Source: Hyphomicrobiales bacterium (GTDB taxonomy: Bacteria > Pseudomonadota > Alphaproteobacteria > Rhizobiales > Beijerinckiaceae). From it: a stretch of DNA of 37,604 nt. Of this stretch, positions 1 through 10,432 are shown in pieces. Each line of letters begins with the position of its first letter. Position 1 is the stretch's first letter. Below the pieces are notes generated by a model. That model saw only the letters and a list, made by a program, of their open reading frames with translations. It ran no database searches and was not told the DNA's origin. Position numbers and translations under genes: made by a program. The stretch is from contig JAIXZF010000083.1 in assembly GCA_027489835.1 (NCBI GenBank), positions 1-37,604 of the forward strand, read 5' to 3'.

Positions 1-1023
1 CTCGAAGCCCTTGAGCTCGTGCGCCAGCAGGGGCCGGCGGAACAGGTCCCGCGTTTCGGTGGTGACTCGCCTCAGCCCCGGCGTGGCGCGGGCGGCGCGG
101 TCCAGCGCTGCAAGGGACGCCGCGTCGCTCTCGACCGCGTGGACCTCGGCCGCCTCGGCCAGCCTGAGCGCGAAGGGCCCCGAGCCCGCGAACAGGTCGG
201 CCACGCGGCGCGCGCCGGCGGCCGCCTCGACCGCGAGGCGCGCCAGGAGGGCCTCGCCCTCGATGGTGGGCTGGAGAAAGCCGCCGGGCGGCGTGCTCAC
301 ACGCGCCTTGCCCATGGGCTGCGCCGGCTCGCGGCGCGTGACGATGACGTCGCCATGGATGGAAAGCCGGGCAAGGTCGAGCTCCGCCGCCAGCCGCGTG
401 AGCGCGAGGCGCTGACGATCGGTGGGCGGGCCGTTGCCGCGGATGTCGACATCGAGGCCGCCTTCGGTGGCCGTCAAAAGGATGGTGAGCGGCTTGCCGG
501 AAGATGCCAGAGCCGTGGCCAGCGCCTTGGCGATGGGCGGTGCACTCGCCAGCGAGGGCGCGAGGATGGGGCAGGCCGGCACCTCGACCAGCTCATGGCT
601 GCGCGCGCGCATGAAGCCCGCCACCGCCTCGCCATCCTTGCGGCGGCCATGCAGGGTGACGCGCCGGCGCCCAGCGCCATGGCCGTCCAGCAGTGGCGCG
701 ATTTCGGCGGCGAGGCCGGCGCGCGCCAGCGTCTCGACCACGATGCTCCGCTTCCAGGCGGCATAAGGGCCGGCGGCCAGATGCTGCATGGCGCAGCCGC
801 CGCAGCTTCCGAACAACGGGCAGATGGGCGCGATGCGGTCTGCCGAGGGCTCGGCGATGCCGACCAGCGCCACATGCTCGCCCTGCCCCGCGATCTCGGC
901 CCGCTCGCCCGGCAGCGCGCCAGGCACGAAGACCTGGCTGCCTTCCGACAGCCCGATGCCGTCACCGCGCGCGCCGAGGCGTTCGATGGCGATGCTGCGG
1001 GTCTCGGCGCCGGCTTCGGTCAC
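1..1023 (-). CDS. Class I SAM-dependent RNA methyltransferase, RumA/TrmA (tRNA/rRNA m5U) family; C-terminus truncated by the window edge
   Basis: Reverse-strand reading from GTG at 1023 gives VTEAGAETRSIAIERLGARGDGIGL...ICPLFGSCGGCAMQHLAAGPYAAWKR...VADLFAGSGPFALRLAEA. It has a TRAM-like N-terminus, a Cys-rich CPLFGSCGGC [4Fe-4S] motif and SAM motif I. The ORF track missed it (GTG start, runs off the edge). Confidence 0.85.
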   Translation of the reverse strand, partial: MTEAGAETRSIAIERLGARGDGIGLSEGSQVFVPGALPGERAEIAGQGEHVALVGIAEPSADRIAPICPLFGSCGGCAMQHLAAGPYAAWKRSIVVETLARAGLAAEIAPLLDGHGAGRRRVTLHGRRKDGEAVAGFMRARSHELVEVPACPILAPSLASAPPIAKALATALASSGKPLTILLTATEGGLDVDIRGNGPPTDRQRLALTRLAAELDLARLSIHGDVIVTRREPAQPMGKARVSTPPGGFLQPTIEGEALLARLAVEAAAGARRVADLFAGSGPFALRLAEAAEVHAVESDAASLAALDRAARATPGLRRVTTETRDLFRRPLLAHELKGFE

Positions 1024-1109
1024 GACGTGCTTTCGGGATGTGGGTGACGGGTCAGGGCATTTCGCCTATCAGGTTCGGCGGCTCATCGGAACGCCCGAAA
1101 CGCAAGGAT

Positions 1110-2168
1110 ATGACCGCCATGACGATCCGCCCCGGAGTGATCGAAGCCATCGGCAACACACCGCTGATCGCGCTCCGGCAAGCCTCCGAGCTGACCGGCT
1201 GCCGCATCCTCGGCAAGGCGGAGTTCATGAATCCCGGCCAATCGGTCAAGGACCGCGCGGCGCTCGCCATCATCCGCGACGCCGAGGCGCGGGGCGCACT
1301 CAGGCCCGGCGGGGTCATCGTCGAAGGCACGGCAGGCAACACCGGCATCGGGCTCGCCCTGGTCGGTAACGCGCTCGGCTACCGCACGGTGATCGTGATC
1401 CCGAACTCGCAGAGCCAGGAGAAGAAGGACATGATCCGCCTGGCCGGCGCCGAGCTGATCGAGGTGCCGCCGGCGCCCTTCTCGAACCCGAACAATTACG
1501 TGCGCGTGTCGGGCCGCCTCGCCGAGGCGCTGGCCGCGGTCACGCCCGAAGGCGTGGTCTGGGCCAACCAGTTCGACAATGTGGCGAACCGCGAGGGCCA
1601 CGCCGCGACGACCGGGCCCGAAATCCTCGATCAGACCTCAGGCGAGATCGACGGCTTCATCTGCGCCGTCGGCACCGGCGGCACGCTCGCGGGCGTGGCC
1701 AAGGCCCTGCGCGCGGCAAGGCCAGGCGTCACCATCGGCCTTGCGGACCCGATGGGCGCAGCGCTCCATGCCTTCTACACGACGGGCACGCTCAAGGCGG
1801 AGGGCTCGTCGATCACGGAAGGCATCGGCCAGGGCCGCATCACCGCCAATCTCGACGGGTTCAAGCCCGACGTGTCCTTCCAGATCCCCGACGAGGAGGC
1901 CCTGCCCATCGCCTTCGATCTTCTGGAGCATGAGGGCCTGTGCGTCGGCGGCTCGGCCGCGGTGAACGTCGCCGGCGCGATCCGGCTGGCCCGGCATCTG
2001 GGACCGGGAAAAACCATCGTCACAATCCTGTGCGACCACGGCGCGCGCTATCAGTCGAAGCTGTTCAACGCGGAGTTCCTCCGCGGCAAGAACCTGCCCG
2101 CGCCGCCCTGGCTGGAGCGCAAGGGCGTCGCCACGCACGAGCTGGTGGGCCAGGTGCTGGCGGGCTGA
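1110..2168 (+). CDS. Cysteine synthase A-like PLP-dependent enzyme (O-acetylserine sulfhydrylase family)
   Basis: MTAMTIRPGVIEAIGNTPLIAL...NPGQSVKDRAAL...EGTAGNTGIGLA...GTGGTLAG: fold-type II PLP cysteine synthase motifs. Confidence 0.88.
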   Translation: MTAMTIRPGVIEAIGNTPLIALRQASELTGCRILGKAEFMNPGQSVKDRAALAIIRDAEARGALRPGGVIVEGTAGNTGIGLALVGNALGYRTVIVIPNSQSQEKKDMIRLAGAELIEVPPAPFSNPNNYVRVSGRLAEALAAVTPEGVVWANQFDNVANREGHAATTGPEILDQTSGEIDGFICAVGTGGTLAGVAKALRAARPGVTIGLADPMGAALHAFYTTGTLKAEGSSITEGIGQGRITANLDGFKPDVSFQIPDEEALPIAFDLLEHEGLCVGGSAAVNVAGAIRLARHLGPGKTIVTILCDHGARYQSKLFNAEFLRGKNLPAPPWLERKGVATHELVGQVLAG

Positions 2169-2169
2169 C

Positions 2170-2211
2170 GTTCCAACAGTCGAGCGCAGAATTCAGCCAA
2201 ACTGTTGGAAC
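2170..2211. terminator. Bidirectional hairpin between convergent genes
   Basis: Perfect 11-bp inverted repeat GTTCCAACAGT (2170-2180) / ACTGTTGGAAC (2201-2211), in the gap between stop codons at 2168 and 2217. No strong U-tract. Confidence 0.5.
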
Positions 2212-2216
2212 TGGCG

Positions 2217-3011
2217 TTAGCCCTTCGCCATCTCGCCCCTGAGCGCCGCGACCTCGGAGCGGAGCGCCTTGAGTTCGGCGATGATGTCTTCCGCGCTGTG
2301 GGCCGGGTGCGTGATCTTCGGCGCCTCGCTGGCCGTGACCTCGTCGAGCGCGGTGACGACGACGCCGATGAACAGGTTGAGCACCATGAAGGCGCTCAGC
2401 ACCATGAAGAGCATGACGAAGACCCAGCCGAAGGCATGGCCCTTCTCGGCGAGCGGCTTGACGATGCCGTTGGACCAGTCATCGAAGGTCATCGACTGGA
2501 ACAGCGTGTACGCGGTCGTGCCGATCGAGCCGAACAGCTCGGGGTTGGTGTCGCCAAACAGCTTCGTGCCCATCACGGCGAAGACGTAATAGACCAGCAG
2601 CAGCAGGAGCCCGATCGAGCCCATGCCAGGCAGCGCGCCGATGAGGCCGGACACGACCTTGCGCAGCGAGGGCACGACCGTGATGAGGCGCAAGGCGCGC
2701 AGGACGCGGAGCGCGCGCAGCACCGACAGCGACTCCGATGTCGGCACCAGCGCGATGCCGATAACGAAGAGGTCGAACAGGCTCCACGGATCGCGGAAGA
2801 AGGCTGCGCGCTTGACGATCATGCGCGCCAGCAACTCCAGCACGAAGATGCCGAGGATGATGTGGTCGAGCCCGATCAGAAGCGGGCCCCAATCGGCCAT
2901 GATCGACTTCGAGGTTTCGAGGCCGAGCGTGATGGCGTTGACGATGATCAGGGCCATCACGATCCGCTCGGTGCGCGGATGGTTGACGATGCGGGCGAGA
3001 AGGTCGGTCAT
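2217..3011 (-). CDS. Voltage-gated ion channel, prokaryotic single-domain 6-TM (NaChBac-like) family
   Basis: MTDLLARIVNHPRTERIVMALIIVNAITLGLETS...; S4-like SVLRALRVLRALRLITVVPSLRKVV; pore/filter FQSMTFDDWSNG; S6 VLSAFMVLNLFIGVVV; C-terminal heptad-like tail EDIIAELKALRSEVAALRGEM. Confidence 0.9.
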   Translation of the reverse strand: MTDLLARIVNHPRTERIVMALIIVNAITLGLETSKSIMADWGPLLIGLDHIILGIFVLELLARMIVKRAAFFRDPWSLFDLFVIGIALVPTSESLSVLRALRVLRALRLITVVPSLRKVVSGLIGALPGMGSIGLLLLLVYYVFAVMGTKLFGDTNPELFGSIGTTAYTLFQSMTFDDWSNGIVKPLAEKGHAFGWVFVMLFMVLSAFMVLNLFIGVVVTALDEVTASEAPKITHPAHSAEDIIAELKALRSEVAALRGEMAKG

Positions 3012-3073
3012 GCGGCATTCCAGATCGGCGTGGGCTCGGCGACGCATATCTGGCGGAGGCTGAAGGAAAGGCA

Positions 3074-3095
3074 ACGGCGGCCTGGGGGCCGCCGT
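3074..3095 (-). terminator. Rho-independent-like terminator downstream of the second cysteine synthase
   Basis: Perfect 9-bp stem ACGGCGGCC-TGGG-GGCCGCCGT; on the minus strand it is followed by TGCCTTTCC. It lies just past the stop at 3137. Confidence 0.55.
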
Positions 3096-3136
3096 CAAGG
3101 CATCAACAGCAATCCCGGCGCGAGGCGGGGTCGGCC

Positions 3137-4126
<990 letters not shown>

Positions 4127-4187
4127 GGCCATGCTCCTCAAAGCTTTGGATGGCCGCAGCTTTCCATATTTTACATCCAATGTCGAT

Positions 4188-4218
4188 AATTAAGTTAATT
4201 CACATTCTATATTGTGAA
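4188..4218 (-). promoter_or_regulatory. Tandem palindromes in the cysK upstream region (candidate operator)
   Basis: AATTAA-G-TTAATT (4188-4200) abuts TTCACA-N8-TGTGAA (4199-4218), which overlaps the stop codon of the upstream Rrf2 gene, in an AT-rich stretch of an otherwise GC-rich window. Confidence 0.4.
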
Positions 4219-4659
4219 ATCTGCGGCGAGCGCTCCGTCGCCGAAGACCTGCCGGGTCTCGGCGGCCTGGCACAGATCTTCGACGGTGATGCCGTCGAGC
4301 CGGGCGAGGAAGGCCTCGCCTGCGGCCTTGACCTCGGGGCCGACGATCTGGTCCACCAGCTTCGAATGCGGCAATGGCGGCAGATCGTCCTCGCCGGTGG
4401 CGGACATTGCGGCCCGGACGACATCGCCCGCCGTCACGCGGCGGCGCTCGCGTGCGAGTTCATAGCCGCCCCGCGGCCCACGAAGGCCCTTGAGGATGCC
4501 GTGGCGCACCAGAGCCTGGAGCACCGTCTCGAGATGCCTCGGCGGCAGGTCATGCCGGGCCGCCAGCATCTTGGCCGAAACGGGCTGGGGGCGCGCATGC
4601 AGGGCGATGTCGACGACGGCGGCGATCGACAGCAGGCTGCGGCGGGACAACAGGATCAT
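4207..4659 (-). CDS. Rrf2 family transcriptional regulator
   Basis: MILLSRRSLLSIAAVVDIALHARPQPVSAKMLAARHDLPPRHLETVLQALVRHGILKGLRGPRGGYELARERRRVTAGDVVRA: Rrf2 winged-helix signature. Only one Cys in the protein, so no Fe-S cysteine triad. Confidence 0.9.
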   Translation of the reverse strand: MILLSRRSLLSIAAVVDIALHARPQPVSAKMLAARHDLPPRHLETVLQALVRHGILKGLRGPRGGYELARERRRVTAGDVVRAAMSATGEDDLPPLPHSKLVDQIVGPEVKAAGEAFLARLDGITVEDLCQAAETRQVFGDGALAADFTI

Positions 4660-4704
4660 GACGTCTCAATTCCCTCGACAGATGTTCGGTCCGGGATCGA
4701 GATC

Positions 4705-5190
4705 TCAGAAGCGAGCGCCCTTCCCGGTCGAGCCGAAGCCGCCCGTGCCGCGTTCCGTGCCGGTCAGGTCGTCGACATCGACCGGCATGGCCCGCGCCAC
4801 CGGCGCCACGACGAGCTGGGCGATCCTGTCCCCCCGGCGGAGCGTGAACGGCTCCTGTCCGAGATTGATGAGGATCACGCCGATCTCGCCGCGATAATCC
4901 GCATCGATGGTGCCGGGGCTGTTGAGGACGGTGACACCGTGCTTCAATGCCAGACCGGACCGCGGTCGGATTTGCGCTTCAAATCCCCGTGATAACTGGA
5001 GCGCGATGCCGGTCGGGACAAGGCCCCTTTCCCCCGCTTCGAGCGTGAATTCGGACCCTTCGGGCAGCGCGGCCATCAGGTCGAGTCCGGCGGCGTCTGC
5101 CGTCGCATAGGCCGGCAGCGGCAGATCGCGGCCATGGCCCAGCCTGAGGATGGGCAAGGCAAGGGCGCCGGGCGGGCCTTCGGGCGGCAT
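4705..5190 (-). CDS. dut: dUTP diphosphatase
   Basis: [12 protein letters not shown]..., [61 protein letters not shown]: the canonical dUTPase motifs. Confidence 0.95.
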   Translation of the reverse strand: MPPEGPPGALALPILRLGHGRDLPLPAYATADAAGLDLMAALPEGSEFTLEAGERGLVPTGIALQLSRGFEAQIRPRSGLALKHGVTVLNSPGTIDADYRGEIGVILINLGQEPFTLRRGDRIAQLVVAPVARAMPVDVDDLTGTERGTGGFGSTGKGARF

Positions 5191-6419
5191 CAGGTCCAGT
5201 CCGCGCCCAAGGCCGCGAGATGGGCGATGAGCCGCGCCGCCACCTCGTCCTTGCTCATGACCGGCCAGGACACGACGCCGGAGGACGAGACCAGATGGAC
5301 GGCATTGGCCTCCGAGCCCATGACGCCGCCAGCGATGCCGGAGCCCGACAGGCTGACATCGTTGGCGACGATGAGGTCGCAACCCTTGCGGGCGAGCTTG
5401 GCGGTGGCATGCTCCGCCAGCTTCTCCGTCTCGGCCGCGAAGCCCACAACCAGCGCCGGGCGGCCCGAGCCGCGCCGTGCGATCGTCGCCAGAATGTCGG
5501 GGTTCTCGACGAGCGACAGCGCGGGCGCGGCGCCGCTTCCCTTCTTGATCTTTCCGCCGGCCTCCGATGCGGCCCGCCAATCGGCAACGGCGGCGGCGAA
5601 GATGGCGATGTCGGCCGGCAGGGCGGCTTCCACCGCCGACAACATCTGGCGCGCCGTCTCGACGGGCACGAGCGTCACGCCGGCCGGCGCGGGAATGGCG
5701 ACAGGGCCGGACACGAGCGTGACGCGGGCGCCGGCGGCCGCGGCCGCCGCGGCGATGGCATGGCCCTGCTTGCCGGAGGAACGGTTGGCGATGTAGCGCA
5801 CCGGATCGATCGGCTCATGGGTGGGGCCGGAGGTGACGAGCACATGCCGGCCGGCCAGCGGCTTCGGCGCACCCTGCCCCACCAGCTCGGCCTCGATGGC
5901 GGCGGCGATCTCGGCCGGCTCGGCCATGCGGCCGGGGCCATATTCGCCGCACGCCATGTCGCCCTCGTTGGGGCCGACCATGGAGACGCCGTCGCCCTTC
6001 AGCACGGCGAGATTGCGCTGCGTGGCGGGATGGTTCCACATCCTGACGTTCATCGCGGGCGCGATCAGCACGCGCTTGTCAGTGGCGAGCAGCGTGGTCG
6101 CGGCGAGATCGCCCGCCTGCCCCTGCGCCATGCGGGCCATCAGGTCGGCGGTGGCGGGGGCCACGACCAGCAGATCGGCCGAGCGCGAGAGCTGGATATG
6201 GCCCATCTCGACCTCGTCGGTCAGCGAGAACAGGTCGTCATAGACCTTCTCGCCCGAAAGGGCTGCGACCGAGAGCGGCGTGACGAACTGCGTCGCGGCC
6301 TTCGTCAGGATGCAGCGCACGCCGGCGCCGCGCTTCTTCAACTCGCGGATCAGTTCCAGCGATTTGTAGGCCGCGATGCCGCCGCCGATGATGAGCAGGA
6401 TGGTCTTGCCGTGGAGCAT
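5190..6419 (-). CDS. coaBC: Bifunctional phosphopantothenoylcysteine decarboxylase / phosphopantothenate-cysteine ligase
   Basis: [49 protein letters not shown]...[17 protein letters not shown]...[28 protein letters not shown]; 1-nt TGATG overlap with dut. Confidence 0.96.
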   Translation of the reverse strand: MLHGKTILLIIGGGIAAYKSLELIRELKKRGAGVRCILTKAATQFVTPLSVAALSGEKVYDDLFSLTDEVEMGHIQLSRSADLLVVAPATADLMARMAQGQAGDLAATTLLATDKRVLIAPAMNVRMWNHPATQRNLAVLKGDGVSMVGPNEGDMACGEYGPGRMAEPAEIAAAIEAELVGQGAPKPLAGRHVLVTSGPTHEPIDPVRYIANRSSGKQGHAIAAAAAAAGARVTLVSGPVAIPAPAGVTLVPVETARQMLSAVEAALPADIAIFAAAVADWRAASEAGGKIKKGSGAAPALSLVENPDILATIARRGSGRPALVVGFAAETEKLAEHATAKLARKGCDLIVANDVSLSGSGIAGGVMGSEANAVHLVSSSGVVSWPVMSKDEVAARLIAHLAALGADWT

Positions 6420-6468
6420 CGCGTCCGCCTTGGTCCTTACGCCCCGGTCCCGGCGCGCGGCCCTTCTA

Positions 6469-7941
6469 TCACCGGAAGGGCGGCTCGTCGAAGGAGCGCA
6501 GCTTGCGCGAGTGGATGCTGGTGCCTGCCTGCTTCATCAGTTCCACCGTCTCGATGCCGATCTTCAGGTGCTCGTTAACCGCGCGCTCGTAGAAGGCGTT
6601 GGCGGCGCCCGGCAGCTTGATCTCGCCATGGAGCGGCTTGTCGGAGACGCAGAGCAGCGTGCCGTAGGGCACGCGCAGCCTGTAGCCCTGCGCTGCGATG
6701 GTGCCCGATTCCATGTCGACCGCGATGGCGCGCGACTGGTTGATGCGCTTGCGGGCCGGGGTCCATTGCAGCTCCCAGTTCCGGTCGTCGAAGGTGACGA
6801 CGGTGCCGGTGCGCAGGCGGTTCTTGAGCGCGTCGCCGCTCTCGCCCGTGACCTTGGCCGCCGCCTGCTGCAGCGCGATCTGCACCTCCGCCAGCGCGGG
6901 GATCGGGATTTCGGGGGGCAACAGGTCGTTGAGGATGCGGTCCTGCCGGAAGTAGGCATGGGCCAGCACATAGTCGCCGATGACCTGGGCCTGCCGCAGC
7001 CCGCCGCAATGGCCGATCATCAGCCAGGCATTGGGCCTGAGCACGGCCAGATGGTCTGTGATGTTCTTGGCGTTGGAGGGGCCCACGCCGATGTTGACCA
7101 GCGTGATGCCCTGCCCGTTCTTGCGCACCAGATGATAGGCCGGCATCTGGAAACGGTGCCAGGGCGCGGCGGCGAGGCGCGCGACGGCGGATTCATCCGC
7201 CGAGCGCGCGTCGATGGACAGCCCGCCCGGCGCCACCAGCTTCTCGGCCTCGCCCGCGCGGATGGCCTCGATGCCGTGGCGCACGAACTGGTCGACATAG
7301 CGGTGATAGTTGGTGAGAAGGATCCAGTGCTGGACGCTGCGCCAGTCCGTTCCAGTATAGTGGACGAGGCGGCGCAGCGAGTAATCGGTGCGCACCGCGT
7401 CGAACAGGCTGAGCGGCCTGGGGCCGGGCCCGCTCAAATCGAACAGGCCGTCGGCGATTTCGTCGCCGATGGAGGAGAGCAGCGGCACGGGGAAGTGCTG
7501 CGCGAGCTCCGCCGCCGTGACCCCGCCGCGCGCCAGCTCGTCGCCGCCCTGGAGGGCGTAGGGATAGGGGATTTCCTGGGTGGAGATGCCGACCTCGACG
7601 ACCGCGCCGTAATCGCGCATCAGCGGAGTGAGCTGGTCGAGCAGGTAGTCGCGGAACTCGAGCGGGTGCGTGACGGTCGTGGCATAGACCCCCGGCGCCG
7701 CGAACTTGGCATAGGCCCGTCGCGACTTGCCGGGCAGGCGATCGGGCTCGTAGGTGACCCGAAGCTCTGGGTAGCGGAAGCGCGCGCGCTGCTCGGGCGT
7801 GGGGACCACCCGGTCATCGAGATAGGCGTCCAGCGCCTTCCTGATGGCGCTCGTGGCCTTCTCGTAGAGTTCCTGAAGCCTGTCCACCGCCTCCTCGGCG
7901 GATGCGACAGCGTGGTGGTGATGGATTTTATGCTCTGTCAT
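6469..7941 (-). CDS. amn: AMP nucleosidase
   Basis: 490 aa; VPTPEQRARFRYPELRVTYEP..., GITLVNIGVGPSNAKNITDHLAVLRPNAWLMIGHCGGLRQAQ, AVDMESGTIAAQGYRLRVPYGTLLCVSDKPLHGEIKLPG. Confidence 0.93.
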   Translation of the reverse strand: MTEHKIHHHHAVASAEEAVDRLQELYEKATSAIRKALDAYLDDRVVPTPEQRARFRYPELRVTYEPDRLPGKSRRAYAKFAAPGVYATTVTHPLEFRDYLLDQLTPLMRDYGAVVEVGISTQEIPYPYALQGGDELARGGVTAAELAQHFPVPLLSSIGDEIADGLFDLSGPGPRPLSLFDAVRTDYSLRRLVHYTGTDWRSVQHWILLTNYHRYVDQFVRHGIEAIRAGEAEKLVAPGGLSIDARSADESAVARLAAAPWHRFQMPAYHLVRKNGQGITLVNIGVGPSNAKNITDHLAVLRPNAWLMIGHCGGLRQAQVIGDYVLAHAYFRQDRILNDLLPPEIPIPALAEVQIALQQAAAKVTGESGDALKNRLRTGTVVTFDDRNWELQWTPARKRINQSRAIAVDMESGTIAAQGYRLRVPYGTLLCVSDKPLHGEIKLPGAANAFYERAVNEHLKIGIETVELMKQAGTSIHSRKLRSFDEPPFR

Positions 7942-7990
7942 GGCCCAGATAAGCCGAAGCCCATGTCTCTGGCAACCGGTGCGCGCGCCG

Positions 7991-9553
7991 TCAGCCCGCC
8001 TGCCAGATGAGGAGCAGCAGGAGCGCGATGGCCCAGAGCGCGGCCGTGCTCCAGCGGTTCCGGCGCGCCTCGGCCCGGCCGATGGCCTCGATGCTGGCGG
8101 CGTCCAGCGTGACGCCCTCGGCGCCGGCCTCCTCGAGCCGGCCGAGCAGGCGCTCGGTGCGGGTCACGGTCTCCGGCAGTTGCGCCACCGCGCCGACCAG
8201 CGAGCGGATGCCGCGCCCGGCATCCTCGATGCGGCCGACAGGTCCGAGATTGCGGGCGATCCAGTCCCGCACCACGGGCTCGGCGGTGCTCCACATATCG
8301 AGCCTGGGGTCGAGCATCCGGCCGACGCCCTCGACCACCACCATGGTCTTCTGCAGCATGACCAGTTCGGTCCGCGTCTTCATGTCGAACAGGCCGGTGA
8401 TCTCGAACAGCAGCGTCAGCACCTTCGCCATCGAGATCTCGTCGGCGCTACGGTTGTGGATCGGCTCGCCCACGGCGCGGATAGCCTGGGCGAAATCCGC
8501 CACCGAATGATGAGCCGGCACATAGCCAGCCTCGAAATGGACCTCGGCGACGCGCACATAGTCGCGGGTGATGAAGCCGAGCAGGATCTCGGCAAGAAAG
8601 CGGCGCTCCTTCGGCCCGAGCCGGCCCATGATGCCGCCATCGACCGCGACGAGCCGACCCTCGGCATCCACGAACAGGTTTCCCGGGTGCATGTCGGCAT
8701 GGAAGAAGCCGTCGCGGAGCGTCTGGCGCAGGAAGGACTGGATGACGGTTCGCCCCAGCGCGACGCGGTCATGGCCGGCCGCCTCGATGGCGGCCACGTC
8801 CGACAGGCGCACGCCGTCGATCCACTCGGCCACGAGGACGTCGCGGCCCGTCAGCTCCCAATCGGGGCGGGGCACGCGGAAATCGGCATCGCCCGCGGTG
8901 TTCTCCGCCAGCTCGGACAACGCCGCCGCCTCGAGCCGGAGGTCCATCTCCATGGTGACCGAGCGGATCAGCGTGTCGACCACGCCGGTGATCCTGAGCC
9001 GCTTGGCCTCGGGCGAATAGTGCTCGGCGAGTTCCGCGCCACGCCTCATGGCCTTCAGGTCTGTCGCAAAGCGTTCACGGATGCGCGGGCGCAGCACCTT
9101 CACCGCGACCTTGCGGCCGTCGACGGTGAGGGCGGGGTGGACCTGGGAGATCGAGGCCGCGGCGATCGAGGGCTCGAAGGCGCTGAACGCCTCCGCGAGC
9201 GGCTTGCCGAGCGAGGCCTCGACCGTCGCGACGGCGAGATCGTGGCCGAAGGGCTCCATCCGGTCCTGCAGCAGCGACAGATCGGCCGCCACGCGCTGGC
9301 CCACCACATCGGGCCGCGTCGCCAGGAACTGGCCGAACTTGACGTGGCTGGGACCAAGCCTCGTCAGCGCGGCGGCGAGCCTCTCGGCCGAGCCGCCGGC
9401 ATTGCGGCGTTCGACGAGGCGCGCCAGCTTCAGCCCCCAGCGCGCCGGGCCGGGCGGCAGGGCGGCGGGTTCGACCAGCGCCAGCGCGCCCTCGCGCGCC
9501 AGCACGAAGCCGACGCGGCCGAGCCTTGCGAGGGAGGCGAGCGTGGTGAGCAC
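7991..9553 (-). CDS. ubiB: UbiB family ubiquinone biosynthesis kinase-like protein
   Basis: LGPSHVKFGQFLATRPDVVG, AVKVLRPRIRERF, MDLRLEAAALSELAENT, GFFHADMHPGNLFVDAEGRLVAVDGGIMGRL: UbiB/ABC1 motifs; C-terminal TM LWAIALLLLLIWQAG; GTG start. Confidence 0.93.
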   Translation of the reverse strand: MLTTLASLARLGRVGFVLAREGALALVEPAALPPGPARWGLKLARLVERRNAGGSAERLAAALTRLGPSHVKFGQFLATRPDVVGQRVAADLSLLQDRMEPFGHDLAVATVEASLGKPLAEAFSAFEPSIAAASISQVHPALTVDGRKVAVKVLRPRIRERFATDLKAMRRGAELAEHYSPEAKRLRITGVVDTLIRSVTMEMDLRLEAAALSELAENTAGDADFRVPRPDWELTGRDVLVAEWIDGVRLSDVAAIEAAGHDRVALGRTVIQSFLRQTLRDGFFHADMHPGNLFVDAEGRLVAVDGGIMGRLGPKERRFLAEILLGFITRDYVRVAEVHFEAGYVPAHHSVADFAQAIRAVGEPIHNRSADEISMAKVLTLLFEITGLFDMKTRTELVMLQKTMVVVEGVGRMLDPRLDMWSTAEPVVRDWIARNLGPVGRIEDAGRGIRSLVGAVAQLPETVTRTERLLGRLEEAGAEGVTLDAASIEAIGRAEARRNRWSTAALWAIALLLLLIWQAG

Positions 9554-9573
9554 TGGCGGTCAGCAGCCTTCGT

Positions 9574-10365
9574 TCAAAGCTTCCAGCCCGAATGGATGGC
9601 CACCACGCCGCCGGTGAGCGGCGTGTGGCTCACCCGGGCGAAGCCGGCATCCGCGATCATGCGCTCGAAGGCCTTCGGCCTGGGGAACTTGCGGATCGAT
9701 TCAACCAGATAGCGGTAGGGCTCGCCATCTCCCGCCACGAGCCTGCCCATCGGCGGGATGACGTTGAAGGAATAGGCCTCGTAGACACGGTCCAGCCCCG
9801 GCACGTCGACATGGCTGAACTCGAGGCAGAGGAGGCGGCCGCCGCGCCTGAGCACGCGGTGCGCCTCGGCGAGCGCGCGGTCGATCCGGGGCACGTTCCT
9901 GATGCCGAAGGCGATGGTGTAGGCGTCGTAGGCGCCCGATTCCAGCGGCAGTTCCTCGGCATTGGCCTCGATGAAGCCGATGCGCGCATCGCCCGGAAAG
10001 CGCTTGTCGGCGCGCTCGCGGCCGACGCCGAGCATGTCCCCGTTGATGTCGAGCACGGTGACGCGCGTGTCCGGCCCGCCTGCCTCCAGCACGCGGAAGG
10101 CGACGTCTCCCGTGCCGCCGGCGACGTCGAGATGCGCGAAGGGGCGCGTCTTCGAGGGCCGCACCATCGAGACGAGCACATCCTTCCAGACCCGGTGCAG
10201 GCCCGCGGACATCACGTCGTTCATCAGGTCGTAGCGCGCCGCGACCTTGTGGAAGACATCGTCGACACGGCCCTGCTTTTCGGCGAGCGGAACTGTCTCG
10301 AAGCCGAAATGGGTGCTGGCCTCGGCGTCGCCGGGCGCGGGAAACGGGTTGTGCTCGCCAGTCAT
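9574..10365 (-). CDS. ubiE: Bifunctional demethylmenaquinone / 2-methoxy-6-polyprenyl-1,4-benzoquinol methyltransferase
   Basis: [61 protein letters not shown]...[12 protein letters not shown]...[20 protein letters not shown]. Confidence 0.95.
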   Translation of the reverse strand: MTGEHNPFPAPGDAEASTHFGFETVPLAEKQGRVDDVFHKVAARYDLMNDVMSAGLHRVWKDVLVSMVRPSKTRPFAHLDVAGGTGDVAFRVLEAGGPDTRVTVLDINGDMLGVGRERADKRFPGDARIGFIEANAEELPLESGAYDAYTIAFGIRNVPRIDRALAEAHRVLRRGGRLLCLEFSHVDVPGLDRVYEAYSFNVIPPMGRLVAGDGEPYRYLVESIRKFPRPKAFERMIADAGFARVSHTPLTGGVVAIHSGWKL

Positions 10366-10432
10366 CGCGCACACATAGCGAAATCCGCACAGGCGCGCCA
10401 TGCCGGCGTGTCGCCGCAGCCCGGGGCCGACC

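Noticed and set aside
19-1047. Long + strand ORF of 342 aa (MRQQGPAEQVPRFGG...)
   Set aside because: Antisense shadow of the RNA methyltransferase; Arg/Ala/Gly/Asp-rich composition with no family motifs, typical of high-GC mirror frames.
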